DNA of 36,790 nucleotides from positions 1 to 36,790 of the forward strand of contig JAPSHM010000005.1 of the NCBI GenBank assembly GCA_031179845.1, written 5' to 3'. Shown here piece by piece: positions 1 through 7,775 of this stretch. Numbering within the stretch: the stretch's first letter is position 1; each line of letters starts with the position of its first letter. Source of the DNA: Pedobacter sp. GTDB lineage: Bacteria > Bacteroidota > Bacteroidia > Sphingobacteriales > Sphingobacteriaceae. Made by a program: the position numbers and the translations under genes. The notes below the pieces were generated by a model, which made no database searches, had not been told where the DNA came from, and worked only from the letters and a program-made list of their open reading frames with translations.

Positions 1-2
1 CA

Positions 3-938
3 ATGGCAGTAACACCTGGTACGATCGCAGAATTTATTTTATACATCAATATGCTTTTCAGACCGATTAGAGAGCTTGCTGATAAATTCAATACTTTGCA
101 AATGGGGATGGTGGGTGCAGAACGTGTTTTCAAGGTGCTGGATACAAATGAAAAAACAGAGAATAGAGGTTCGTTCGTCCCCCTTAGAATGAAAGGTGAA
201 ATCACTTTCGATAAAGTTTGGTTTGCATATAACGACAGTAACTATGTTTTAAAAGACATATCTTTTCAAGTGCCGGCAGGTCAGACTATAGCCCTAGTCG
301 GCGCTACAGGTGCCGGTAAGTCATCGACCATCAATATCTTGAACCGGTTTTATGAAATTCAAAAGGGAGAGATTAAAATAGACGGATTTAAGATACAAGA
401 TTACGAACTCAACTATTTACGAGGGAAAATAGCTACAGTTCTACAAGACGTTTTTCTCTTTTCAGACACAATATTCAATAATATTACGCTTAACAATCCC
501 GAAATTCAAATGGAGCAAGTGGTTGACGCTGCTAAAAAAGTTGGTGCACACGACTTCATTGAGCGTCTCCCCGGTGGATACCAGTATAACGTGATGGAAA
601 GAGGAGCAACACTTTCTGGAGGACAGGCACAGCTCATTTCTTTCATCCGCGCACTTGTCTATAATCCGTCAATCTTAATTTTAGATGAGGCTACATCATC
701 CGTTGATACAGAAACTGAACTCCTTATTCAAAGAGCAATTGAAAATCTGATGAAAGGAAGGACTTCGATCGTAATTGCGCACCGCCTGTCAACCATACAG
801 AAAGCAAATAAAATTTTAGTTCTTGATAAGGGAGAGATTAAAGAAGTGGGTACACATCAGGAACTACTTAAGCTAAATGGGTATTATAAAAAACTGTACG
901 ACTTACAATTGACTTCCGGTGGGATTACAACGCTTTAG
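3..938 (+). CDS. ABC exporter, fused permease-ATPase, C-terminal part (5' end outside window)
   Basis: This is the 3' end of a type I ABC exporter half-transporter (MsbA/LmrA-like), an inner-membrane protein that uses ATP to export lipids, drugs or peptides. The first ~45 visible residues are the end of the membrane domain (PIRELADKFN...GAERVF). The ATPase follows: Walker A GATGAGKSS at ~100, Q-loop VLQDVFLF, signature LSGGQ, Walker B ILILDEATSS and H-loop IVIAHRLST. The residue after LSGGQ is Ala where Arg is usual. The ATG at 3 is an internal methionine because the transmembrane domain is cut off. The substrate cannot be told. The gap to the iron-uptake genes is 333 bp, so co-transcription is doubtful. 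Confidence 0.93.
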   Translation: MAVTPGTIAEFILYINMLFRPIRELADKFNTLQMGMVGAERVFKVLDTNEKTENRGSFVPLRMKGEITFDKVWFAYNDSNYVLKDISFQVPAGQTIALVGATGAGKSSTINILNRFYEIQKGEIKIDGFKIQDYELNYLRGKIATVLQDVFLFSDTIFNNITLNNPEIQMEQVVDAAKKVGAHDFIERLPGGYQYNVMERGATLSGGQAQLISFIRALVYNPSILILDEATSSVDTETELLIQRAIENLMKGRTSIVIAHRLSTIQKANKILVLDKGEIKEVGTHQELLKLNGYYKKLYDLQLTSGGITTL

Positions 939-1225
939 CCATGCAGCTCAGGTTCGTCCGAGACAACAATTGCCCCAATGTAGTTTTCACATATTGGGCA
1001 TTTACAAAATCTTTCAAGGCAAAATGTCAGTGCCTACTTGTTGTAAGAGAAGTTTCTGGAAGCGTTTCTCATCATAAGGTGTTTTAGTTCGTCCGTCGAA
1101 CTAAAAATGCTATCACTCATGCTTTTATAGCTCGATAAAAGATCACCTTGACTCCGTCCTTAATCCTCCGTTAACGAACCCGAGCCAGTTTTGCTCGAGG
1201 TTGACTTTTGTCAAATAAATCGTTA
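939..1225. other. Intergenic region with hairpins, no gene seen
   Basis: About 290 bp without a supportable ORF. An imperfect hairpin (TGCCC...GGGCA, 971-1000) may end the exporter transcript but has no clean T-run. A perfect 10-bp inverted repeat lies at 1082-1106. Shorter hairpins follow: CGAGC/GCTCG at 1181-1197 and TTGAC/GTCAA at 1201-1214. The short word GTTCGTCCG occurs twice (near 954 and 1088). Confidence 0.6.
1082..1106. repeat. Perfect 10-bp inverted repeat
   Basis: TTTTAGTTCG (1082-1091), a 5-nt spacer, then CGAACTAAAA (1097-1106). There is no T-run directly after it on the plus strand, so it is not a standard terminator for the exporter. It lies ~165 bp upstream of the TonB-receptor start and could be an operator or an RNA hairpin. 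Confidence 0.7.
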
Positions 1226-1256
1226 TTTGTATTTAGTCTAAATAGTTATATATTTG
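1226..1256 (+). promoter_or_regulatory. Consensus Bacteroidota promoter of the TonB receptor operon
   Basis: TTTG at 1226-1229, exactly 19 bases, then TATATTTG at 1249-1256, which fits TTTG-N19-TAnnTTTG. Transcription should start near 1262, leaving a ~10-nt leader before ATG 1272. The spacer contains the perfect palindrome ATTTAGTCTAAAT (1231-1243), so a repressor bound there would block the promoter. Confidence 0.85.
1231..1243. promoter_or_regulatory. Candidate operator: palindrome in promoter spacer
   Basis: ATTTAG-T-CTAAAT is a perfect 6-1-6 palindrome lying wholly between the -33 and -7 boxes of an iron-uptake-type operon. That position suits a metal-responsive repressor (Fur- or DtxR-family), but no regulator can be assigned from this window. 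Confidence 0.5.
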
Positions 1257-1271
1257 CGCAAAAAAATAAGT

Positions 1272-3623
1272 ATGCTAAGACCTTTACAATTTGTCACGCT
1301 CATTCTAATGTTAATTTTACCACTATGCATTTCTGCGCAGGATCGAAAGGGAGTCGTCAGCGGTATAGTCACGGACTCATTGCATAAGAAAATCGCCTTC
1401 GCAAATGTTCAAATTCGCAAACTCAGTGTTAAAACAATATCAGATAGGAATGGGAAATTTTTATTACGGGGAATACCTATCGGAAGTTATCTTATTGAAA
1501 TTTCAATGACCGGTTTCGAAAAGCGACAAAAAGAAGTGTCGGTTTTTGAAAATGACACTACTTTTTTAAACATCGAACTAAAAGATCAAAGCTCCGATTT
1601 GTCGGAAGTAATTGTTTCTGCAAGTAGAAGAGCAGAGTCATTGTCCCAAACACCTTCGTCTGTTACGATACTTACTGCAAAAGATATCAACACCCAGTCT
1701 GTTATCAGTCCTAACCTTGCGAATATTTTAGCTTACAGTGTCCCGGGACTTGGTGCGTCCACTAATCAAACTGGTAACTCAGGGCAAACCCTAAGGGGGA
1801 GGAACGTGCTTGTGCTGATTGACGGAGTGCCACAATCTACGCCTCTTAGAGCTGGAGGACGGGACATACGTAGCGTAGACCCTTCGGTGATCGAGCGAGT
1901 GGAAGTGATTAAAGGTGCCACTGCAATTTACGGTAATGGAGCTGAAGGCGGGTTAATTAATTATATTACTAAAAAAGCAAACAACGGTAAAAATTTTGGT
2001 GGTTATTCCCAGGCTGGGTTAACCGGAAATCTGGAAGGTGACAGCACAATTGGCTATCGGGTAGTCCAACAATTTTACGGAAAAGCAAAGAAATTTGATT
2101 TCATAGTAAGTGGTATGTTTGAAAAAACGGGCGTATATCGCGATGCCGAAAGCCTGGTAGTTTCACCTGATTATGGATTGGGAGAAACAAAGTCCTATAA
2201 TGGATTTGCCAAAATTGGTTATGATTTATCGGAGAAGCAAAGATTCGAAATGATGTATAACTATTTTAGTTCCAGACAGGACTCTCGGTATGTTTCGAAG
2301 GATGGTATCTTTGGTCAAATTCCTGCAATCGGGATTCCCGGCGAAAGACTGGGTGTTGACGAAGGAACGCGCTTCAATCACAATGCTAATCTTCAGTATG
2401 CCCATCGCGAGATCTTTGGAAATACAGATTTGACAACTAACGCCTATTATCAGGACTTTTATACCATATACTCGAATTCGGCATCTTTTTATGGAAGTGG
2501 ACAATCGGCCATTACATCAACAAAAAAAGGCGCTAGGTTGAGTTTAAATACTCCTTTTAGAATTACACCCCAGGTACCTACACAGGTCACTTATGGGGTG
2601 GACCTAATGAATGATAAAACTGCCCAAAAGCTGGTTGATGGGAGATCCTGGGTGCCTAAAATGAATATGATCAATTTTGCGCCATACCTACAGGCGTCGG
2701 CAAATTTGTTCACTGATCTTACACTTAAAGCCGGGCTCAGAGCAGAAAATATCAACATTGATATAGATGATTATAAGACTTTGGCTACAGGCGCTGACGG
2801 CAAAGGGAGCATTGACGTCGAAGGTGGAGTATTAAATTATAACGCTTTTGTTGTCAATGCCGGAGCCAGGTATTCTAAATTTAAGATTTTCAATCCTTTT
2901 ATTAGCTACGCGCAATCGTTTTCTGTATACGATTTGGGAAGAGTACTAAGGGCGGCAAAAAGTAGCTCTTTACCGCAATTGGAAACTAAACCGATTATTG
3001 TTAATAACTATGAAATTGGTTTTAGCAGTGCATTTGATAAGTTAAATCTAAGTGCTGCATACTATTACAGTACCTCTAAATTAGGTGCTAATTTGCTGGA
3101 AGTAGACGGAGTGTACATCTCTCAAAGAATTCCCGAGCGTGTTTATGGATTTGAAATTCAAGCCGACTATCAAATTTTACCGGCCTTGGCTATAGGAGGT
3201 AATTACGCCTACGTAGAAGGTAGAGGTGATGTAGACAATGATGGTCGTTTTGAAGGAGAGGCTGATGTATATTTAAATACAACTCGTATTCCTCCATCAA
3301 AGACCACCGTATATCTAAAATATTCAGGTGTTAGGCACTTACTTATTGACGTAAACTGGATGCGTGTTGGCAATAGGGACAGATTCAATACCCAGCCGAC
3401 TACCGGTAAATATTTAATTGGCGAGGGTCCTGTGCGTGCTTTTGATTTGTTCAATATGGCAGCTTCCTATCAGGTAAGTAAACCTTTAAATGTCCTTTTG
3501 GGTATAGAAAACGTGATAAATAAGACTTATTACCCAGCGATCTCTCAGTTTTATGGAAGTAATTCGAACTACATAAGAGGAAATGGTCGCCGGTTTAACC
3601 TTGCTGTTGGATACGCGTTTTAA
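1272..3623 (+). CDS. TonB-dependent siderophore-type receptor
   Basis: Outer-membrane TonB-dependent receptor, probably importing a ferric siderophore. The order is: signal peptide (MLRPLQF...CISAQ); a carboxypeptidase-D-like beta-sandwich typical of Bacteroidota receptors (GVVSGIVTDSLHKK onward, to ~100); a plug (SEVIVSASRRAESLSQTPSSV, NVLVLIDGVPQS, IERVEVIKGATAIYGNGAEGG); and a 22-strand-type barrel ending in RRFNLAVGYAF with a terminal Phe. At 783 aa it has normal length. The track start TTG 1254 sits inside the -7 promoter box, so ATG 1272 is chosen. A PepSY membrane gene starts 5 bp after the stop, a pairing common for siderophore uptake and iron release. The substrate is inferred, not shown. 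Confidence 0.9.
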   Translation: MLRPLQFVTLILMLILPLCISAQDRKGVVSGIVTDSLHKKIAFANVQIRKLSVKTISDRNGKFLLRGIPIGSYLIEISMTGFEKRQKEVSVFENDTTFLNIELKDQSSDLSEVIVSASRRAESLSQTPSSVTILTAKDINTQSVISPNLANILAYSVPGLGASTNQTGNSGQTLRGRNVLVLIDGVPQSTPLRAGGRDIRSVDPSVIERVEVIKGATAIYGNGAEGGLINYITKKANNGKNFGGYSQAGLTGNLEGDSTIGYRVVQQFYGKAKKFDFIVSGMFEKTGVYRDAESLVVSPDYGLGETKSYNGFAKIGYDLSEKQRFEMMYNYFSSRQDSRYVSKDGIFGQIPAIGIPGERLGVDEGTRFNHNANLQYAHREIFGNTDLTTNAYYQDFYTIYSNSASFYGSGQSAITSTKKGARLSLNTPFRITPQVPTQVTYGVDLMNDKTAQKLVDGRSWVPKMNMINFAPYLQASANLFTDLTLKAGLRAENINIDIDDYKTLATGADGKGSIDVEGGVLNYNAFVVNAGARYSKFKIFNPFISYAQSFSVYDLGRVLRAAKSSSLPQLETKPIIVNNYEIGFSSAFDKLNLSAAYYYSTSKLGANLLEVDGVYISQRIPERVYGFEIQADYQILPALAIGGNYAYVEGRGDVDNDGRFEGEADVYLNTTRIPPSKTTVYLKYSGVRHLLIDVNWMRVGNRDRFNTQPTTGKYLIGEGPVRAFDLFNMAASYQVSKPLNVLLGIENVINKTYYPAISQFYGSNSNYIRGNGRRFNLAVGYAF

Positions 3624-3628
3624 CTTAG

Positions 3629-4708
3629 ATGAAGAAGGCCTTCAAAAAGATTGTAAGAGTAATACATTTATGGCTGGGGCTCGGCTCCGGCCTTGTTGTA
3701 TTTATAGTAAGTATCACTGGCTGTTTATACGTCTTTGAAGAAGAGATCAGGAGTGCTACCCAATATGAAAATCTATACGTTGCTCCTCAGAGCAAACCTT
3801 TCATAGGACTCGAAAAAATCCTGATTAACTTTGAGCATATTGCAGCTGGAGAAATGATACGTTTAATCAGAACACACGAAGGAAGGACGAATGCTACGGT
3901 TCAAATATCAGTGGAAAAGGATAAGGTGTATTATTTCAATCCTTATGACGGCTCTTTAATTAATAAAAGCGCTCCCGACTGGTTGGATACTGTGGAAGAA
4001 ATTCATATCTCCTTACTTTTGGGAGAGTGGGGTAAGTTTCTACAACGCTGGTCAGTTGTAGTTTTTGTGCTCCTACTAATTACTGGTTTGATATTGTGGT
4101 TTCCACGCAACTTGCGGATGCTTAAACAGGCTTTGACGATAAAGAAAAGGGCGTCGGTCAAACGGATAAATTTCGATCTGCACAACGTATTGGGCTTTTA
4201 TGCTTCCAGTATTCTCATAATAATTGCACTCAGTGGATTATTCTTTGCCTTCAAAGGCGTTAAAACAGCTGTAGCATTTGTGGTTGGAGCTCAACTGAAC
4301 GACGGAGAAAAGCTGATTACTGCTAGTCCAGTCCTTGCTGGTTCAATGTCGTCACGATACGCGAGTATTTATCGCAATGCGATGATTGAATATCCAGGGG
4401 CAACAGCGACTAGCTTATCTGTTAGAAAAAATGGAGAACTTCGCTTAAGGTTAATCTACCCCTATAAATGGGCCCGTAATCAAAATACTTTTTATTTTAA
4501 TGAGCCAACGGGAAAATTATTGCGTGCCAAGTTGTATAGAGAATTTAACCGATCAGATTTTATCGCAGCAACAAATTATGACCTGCATACTGGGAAATTA
4601 TTTGGTCTCTTTGGGAAAATCATTGCTTTTATGGCCAGCTTTATCGCGGCAACGCTCCCAGTCACCGGCTTGATCATATGGCTTAAAAAGAAAAAAAGAA
4701 CAATTTGA
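3629..4708 (+). CDS. PepSY-associated TM protein, putative siderophore iron reductase
   Basis: Inner-membrane protein of the PepSY_TM family. About four membrane spans are visible: HLWLGLGSGLVVFIVSITG near the N-terminus, WSVVVFVLLLITGLILW, VLGFYASSILIIIALSG, and a last one before the KKKKR tail. The N-terminal 'His-Leu-Trp-Leu-Gly' helix and the conserved His residues (LHNVLGFYA, YDLHTGKLFG) are typical and may bind haem. Proteins of this type beside TonB receptors are thought to reduce or release iron from imported siderophores; that role is inferred here. It starts 5 bp after the receptor stop and is followed by a terminator, so the two genes form a complete operon. Confidence 0.85.
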   Translation: MKKAFKKIVRVIHLWLGLGSGLVVFIVSITGCLYVFEEEIRSATQYENLYVAPQSKPFIGLEKILINFEHIAAGEMIRLIRTHEGRTNATVQISVEKDKVYYFNPYDGSLINKSAPDWLDTVEEIHISLLLGEWGKFLQRWSVVVFVLLLITGLILWFPRNLRMLKQALTIKKRASVKRINFDLHNVLGFYASSILIIIALSGLFFAFKGVKTAVAFVVGAQLNDGEKLITASPVLAGSMSSRYASIYRNAMIEYPGATATSLSVRKNGELRLRLIYPYKWARNQNTFYFNEPTGKLLRAKLYREFNRSDFIAATNYDLHTGKLFGLFGKIIAFMASFIAATLPVTGLIIWLKKKKRTI

Positions 4709-4728
4709 TAACTTGATGCTGTCCTAAT

Positions 4729-4767
4729 AAAACGACTCGCTCAATACAGCGGGCCGTTTTATTTTTT
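4729..4767. terminator. Intrinsic terminator after the iron-uptake operon
   Basis: AAAACGACTCGC (4729-4740), 8-nt loop, GCGGGCCGTTTT (4749-4760), then ATTTTTT. The 12-bp stem has one mismatch and one G-U pair. The A-run on the other side lets it also serve the convergent gene that ends at 4783. Confidence 0.8.
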
Positions 4768-4782
4768 ATCTTGAAGTTTCCA

Positions 4783-6012
4783 TCATTGCGTAGCCAATTC
4801 TCGTTTCTTTTTCATGTGCCTTTGTAGCCCAGAGCCAGTATAATGCGGATGTTTACGCAGTTCATTGATGTTTATCCTGAGTTGCTGACCTTTGCGCCAT
4901 AGAAAACCTCCGGCAGTTAGCGTATGGCCATTTACCGCCAGGTGAATGTTCGTATTGTCTATTTGAGTTGCTCTGGCCGCCGCAACGCAATTTTTGAATG
5001 TCTTTATCCAGCGTCCGTCTAAGTCATACTGCGATATGCCCGACCTGCTGATGGTGATTTTTGGGTCAACTACAATTTTCTTTTTGATGACTTTACTCCA
5101 TATAAAACCGCCGTAGGTTAAACCTCTTCCGTTTATTACGTTTCGGATTCCGTTTTTATGGACCCTGACTGCTTTTGCGGCTTCTACAGTGTTGATATAT
5201 GTGTTGACAAGATTTCCATCCAGGTCATATTGCCCAATAATGTGTTGCTGTTTGGCTAACGGTGAATGGCCATACCACCTCTCCTTCAAAATCGGTTTGA
5301 GATCAAGCTCCGGTTCGCTGCCACGCCTCCAAAGATAACCGCATGCAGTAACAACTTTGCCAGTGTCTCTGGCAGCAATTGAAATGTATCCCTGTGCGGT
5401 GTTCATCGCTTCTGCTGCGATTCTTGCGTTAGAATAGGTTTCCAGCAATTGACCTGTTAACGAATATCGGCTGACATTATATGTGCCCTTCGCCTTTTTG
5501 GTTGCCTTTATTTTCTCACGACTTTTTTGCTTTGATTCCTCGCTGAATTCCGGGAAGAAGGATCTCCTCCTACCTGAAGCCATCATCCGTGCAGCTTTGT
5601 CTTTTGGCGTGCCTAATAGTAGATTCTCCGCGCGCAAATTCAGATTATCTCCATCCTTAGGAAATACCAGAAGTTGTTTGTTAGAAAGATCAAAGGCTTC
5701 CACAAAGCAATAGTAAACCAGTCGCGCTATACTCAGATAATGTCTTTTATTCGCTGAAGATAGTGTGATCCCGGCATACTTCGCCGTATCTCCGGTCTGC
5801 AAGTTCTGGCTTTCGGAGATAATTGTCTTGATGATCATGCAAGGTTTGTGCCTTGCAATGCCTTTTTTATCGATGGAGGTTTTCTCCAATCTGCGTACTC
5901 TCCCTAGATTTGAAACCTCATATGGCGCATCCAGTTTTGGAATGGGTGCCCATAATTCGCCTGGGAGAGCATCAGGCGAAAGGTTTTCGTATGGATAATT
6001 CATATTTGGCAT
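4783..6012 (-). CDS. NUMOD4 protein with degenerate HNH region and three NUMOD1-like repeats
   Basis: Free-standing protein built like an HNH homing endonuclease. A NUMOD4 motif lies at 17-45 (ELWAPIP...YEVSNLGRVRRL) and an HNH_3-like stretch at ~94-136 (ARLVYYCFVEAF...FPKDGDNLNLRAENL). Three repeats of ~50 residues follow at 179-231, 258-306 and 326-374, each of the form YxLxG...AA...GGFLW; such repeats bind DNA in NUMOD1-type nucleases. The histidines expected in HRLV and NHxDGN are Ala and Pro here, so cutting activity is probably lost while DNA binding may remain. It starts MPNMNY; Met4 is an alternative. A near-consensus -7 box (TATATTTA, minus strand, 6021-6028) lies just upstream. It is divergent from the 6496 gene. 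It may be a relict mobile gene or a domesticated DNA-binding protein. Confidence 0.8.
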   Translation of the reverse strand: MPNMNYPYENLSPDALPGELWAPIPKLDAPYEVSNLGRVRRLEKTSIDKKGIARHKPCMIIKTIISESQNLQTGDTAKYAGITLSSANKRHYLSIARLVYYCFVEAFDLSNKQLLVFPKDGDNLNLRAENLLLGTPKDKAARMMASGRRRSFFPEFSEESKQKSREKIKATKKAKGTYNVSRYSLTGQLLETYSNARIAAEAMNTAQGYISIAARDTGKVVTACGYLWRRGSEPELDLKPILKERWYGHSPLAKQQHIIGQYDLDGNLVNTYINTVEAAKAVRVHKNGIRNVINGRGLTYGGFIWSKVIKKKIVVDPKITISRSGISQYDLDGRWIKTFKNCVAAARATQIDNTNIHLAVNGHTLTAGGFLWRKGQQLRININELRKHPHYTGSGLQRHMKKKRELATQ

Positions 6013-6495
6013 TTTGGATGTAAATATATTAGTTTAGATATTTATTTGGTTAATTAAATTTCGTTTTATTTTTATTCGTATCGTAATGATCGCTTATAAC
6101 AATCCAAATAGCTTTTGGTTTATTTTTATTGTTAATTTATACAGTCTAGATAAATAAATTTGGATAGGACTAATGGTTTGTATTCAGCTTCTTGTAACGC
6201 TTTTATCTCTGGTTCTATTCTAAATTTTAGACGAAAAAGTGTAAAGGCTGTTAGATTTTCTGAATAAAAAATCAAGTTGGTGTCAATTTTGTATGCATTT
6301 TTCAATTACACTTGTCTAAATAAGTGATATTTGATCGTTAGTCATCTTATGATCAGATATAGCATTAAATTATTGCTTTTTTTAACTTAAATTGTTCGAA
6401 ATTGTGTTCGATTTTATTTTGTTTTGCTGTTATTTGCAGTGTGTTTAGAAGATTTAATTTTTTTTTAGATATTTCAGGATATTAAATCTCATTGT
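6013..6495. other. AT-rich divergent intergenic region, no gene seen
   Basis: About 480 bp, clearly more AT-rich than its neighbours, between two divergent genes. No ORF or RNA gene is recognisable. The words TAGTTTAGATA, AGTCTAGATAAAT and TGTCTAAATAAG recur (near 6030, 6142 and 6314) and resemble half of the palindrome in the 1226 promoter. CACTT/AAGTG (6309-6326) and TGATC/GATCA (near 6332-6355) form small inverted repeats. No full TTTG-N19-TAnnTTTG promoter was found for the 6496 gene. Confidence 0.5.
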
Positions 6496-7182
6496 ATGGC
6501 CAATAAAAAGATTTTGAAAGTCGGATTAGATTCTGCAGCACCGTTTCCTATGCACTCGAATTATAATTCCAAAATTTTTGAGGGTTTCGAGGTCGATTTA
6601 CTCCAGGCGATAGCAACTTACCTTAACTTAAATATTCAATATGAAGTTTCTTTATGGTCAAATATATTGGAGAAGTTATTCAAAGGTGAATTAGACACCA
6701 TCTGTTCGGCGGTAACAGTTACACCTTCCCGTCAGCATATACTTGAGTTTAGCAACCCCTATCTGTATTTCCGCTTATGTGCTATTGTCGCTGACAATGT
6801 TTTCTTAACCAATCTTCAGGACTTTAAAAATAAAACCATCGGAGTACGGGAGGCTACAGAGGCAGAAAAATATGTGCGTACACAGTTTCCTTCAAATACA
6901 ATCGTATTTGCGGCTACTAATAAGGAATTATATCGTAAGCTGCAGGCCGGGAAAATTGATTTGTTGGTAGATGATTCCCCAATAGCAGGGGGGTTCCTGC
7001 AAAAGAATAAGAATTTAAGAATTGGGATGTTTCTACCGAATACGGATTCCGCCTACGCGATTGCTATGAAAAAGGGAGATAAACAACTTAAACTGCAGTT
7101 CAATGAAGCTTTGACCTTTCTTAGAGAGAATGGAACCTATCAGAAACTTTATAAAAAGTGGTTTGAAGAGATCCAGTTTTAA
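6496..7182 (+). CDS. Family 3 solute-binding-like protein without signal peptide
   Basis: The whole 228-aa protein has the fold pattern of amino-acid-type periplasmic binding proteins (SBP_bac_3): EGFEVDLLQAIATYLNL, the lobe-1 ligand motif TVTPSRQ (Arg79), FSNPYLYF, the lobe-2 GVREATEAEKYVR and LLVDDSPIAGG (Asp159/160). These positions normally hold the carboxylate and amino groups of an amino acid. It has no signal peptide: the N-terminus is MANKKILKVGLD, and an in-frame TAG at 6466-6468 leaves no room upstream. It should therefore be cytosolic unless exported unusually. No transporter permease or ATPase is adjacent, so a sensory or enzymatic role (cyclohexadienyl-dehydratase-like folds exist) is possible. 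Its 3' end overlaps the next gene by 4 bp, tail to tail. Confidence 0.8.
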   Translation: MANKKILKVGLDSAAPFPMHSNYNSKIFEGFEVDLLQAIATYLNLNIQYEVSLWSNILEKLFKGELDTICSAVTVTPSRQHILEFSNPYLYFRLCAIVADNVFLTNLQDFKNKTIGVREATEAEKYVRTQFPSNTIVFAATNKELYRKLQAGKIDLLVDDSPIAGGFLQKNKNLRIGMFLPNTDSAYAIAMKKGDKQLKLQFNEALTFLRENGTYQKLYKKWFEEIQF

Positions 7183-7610
7183 TCTTGGTCGGCAACAATT
7201 GTTATTTCTTTACTTAATTTAACGGTATGGAGAACTCCGGTTCTCTCACTGTATACGACTACCCTTTGCTCATCTAAAAATTGTACCAACCGATAGGGCG
7301 AAGAGCGTTGTACATACCTCCATTGTGTGTAAAATTGCTCCTGTAATGATTTTTCTTCCGGCAAAAAAGTAATGGCTATCTCGATGTCCGTAACATTGCT
7401 GATAAAAAAAATATTGTTCATTTCAGTGATTTGTTTTCCAGCAGAGGTATTTGATAGCTCATTGATGGCTTGTTTCCTTATGTTTTCAACCGGTTCGGAA
7501 GGGTTTCTTTTGATGAAATCTACAATGAAGTTGTTGACTTCATCCTTGTTTTTTAGAAGCTTACCGTTTCCAATCTTTATAATTTTAAAATAGATCTTGA
7601 GTGGTTTCAT
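7179..7610 (-). CDS. Hypothetical protein, 143 aa
   Basis: I do not recognise this protein. It is soluble, charged at the N-terminus (MKPLKIYFKIIKIGNGKLL), helical in the middle (NNFIVDFIKRNPSEPVENIRKQAINEL), with a beta-rich second half (IFFISNVTDIEIAITFLP, RLVQFLDEQRVVVYSERTG). It has no signal peptide or membrane span. It converges on the binding-protein gene, with a 4-bp overlap of the stop codons. The coherent amino-acid composition and lack of a competing plus-strand gene support it as real. The upstream 165 bp shared with sucD shows no clear promoter for it. Confidence 0.6.
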   Translation of the reverse strand: MKPLKIYFKIIKIGNGKLLKNKDEVNNFIVDFIKRNPSEPVENIRKQAINELSNTSAGKQITEMNNIFFISNVTDIEIAITFLPEEKSLQEQFYTQWRYVQRSSPYRLVQFLDEQRVVVYSERTGVLHTVKLSKEITIVADQD

Positions 7611-7725
7611 GTGCGGTCATTCGGGATGTAAGATGGTCGCCTTCGTTTAATTGCGCCCGATACAAGGATAAAGAAAATGATTCAAATGCCAGTGTTCGAA
7701 TAAATATAATAAAATATAGATTGCA

Positions 7726-7757
7726 TTTGATATTGCATCTCATTTAGTTTAGCTTTG
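7726..7757 (+). promoter_or_regulatory. Promoter of sucD
   Basis: TTTG (7726-7729), 20 bases, TAGCTTTG (7750-7757). The predicted start of transcription is near 7763, giving a leader of ~13 nt to ATG 7776. Confidence 0.75.
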
Positions 7758-7775
7758 CACAAAAAAAAAAGATAC

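Noticed and set aside
971-1000. Possible terminator of the ABC exporter
   Set aside because: The stem is imperfect and the following bases (TTTACAAAATC) are not a convincing T-run; mentioned only in the intergenic entry.
4783-6012. Active homing endonuclease inserted in a target gene
   Set aside because: The gene is free-standing between intact neighbours, no interrupted host gene or intron/intein is visible, and the HNH histidines are missing.
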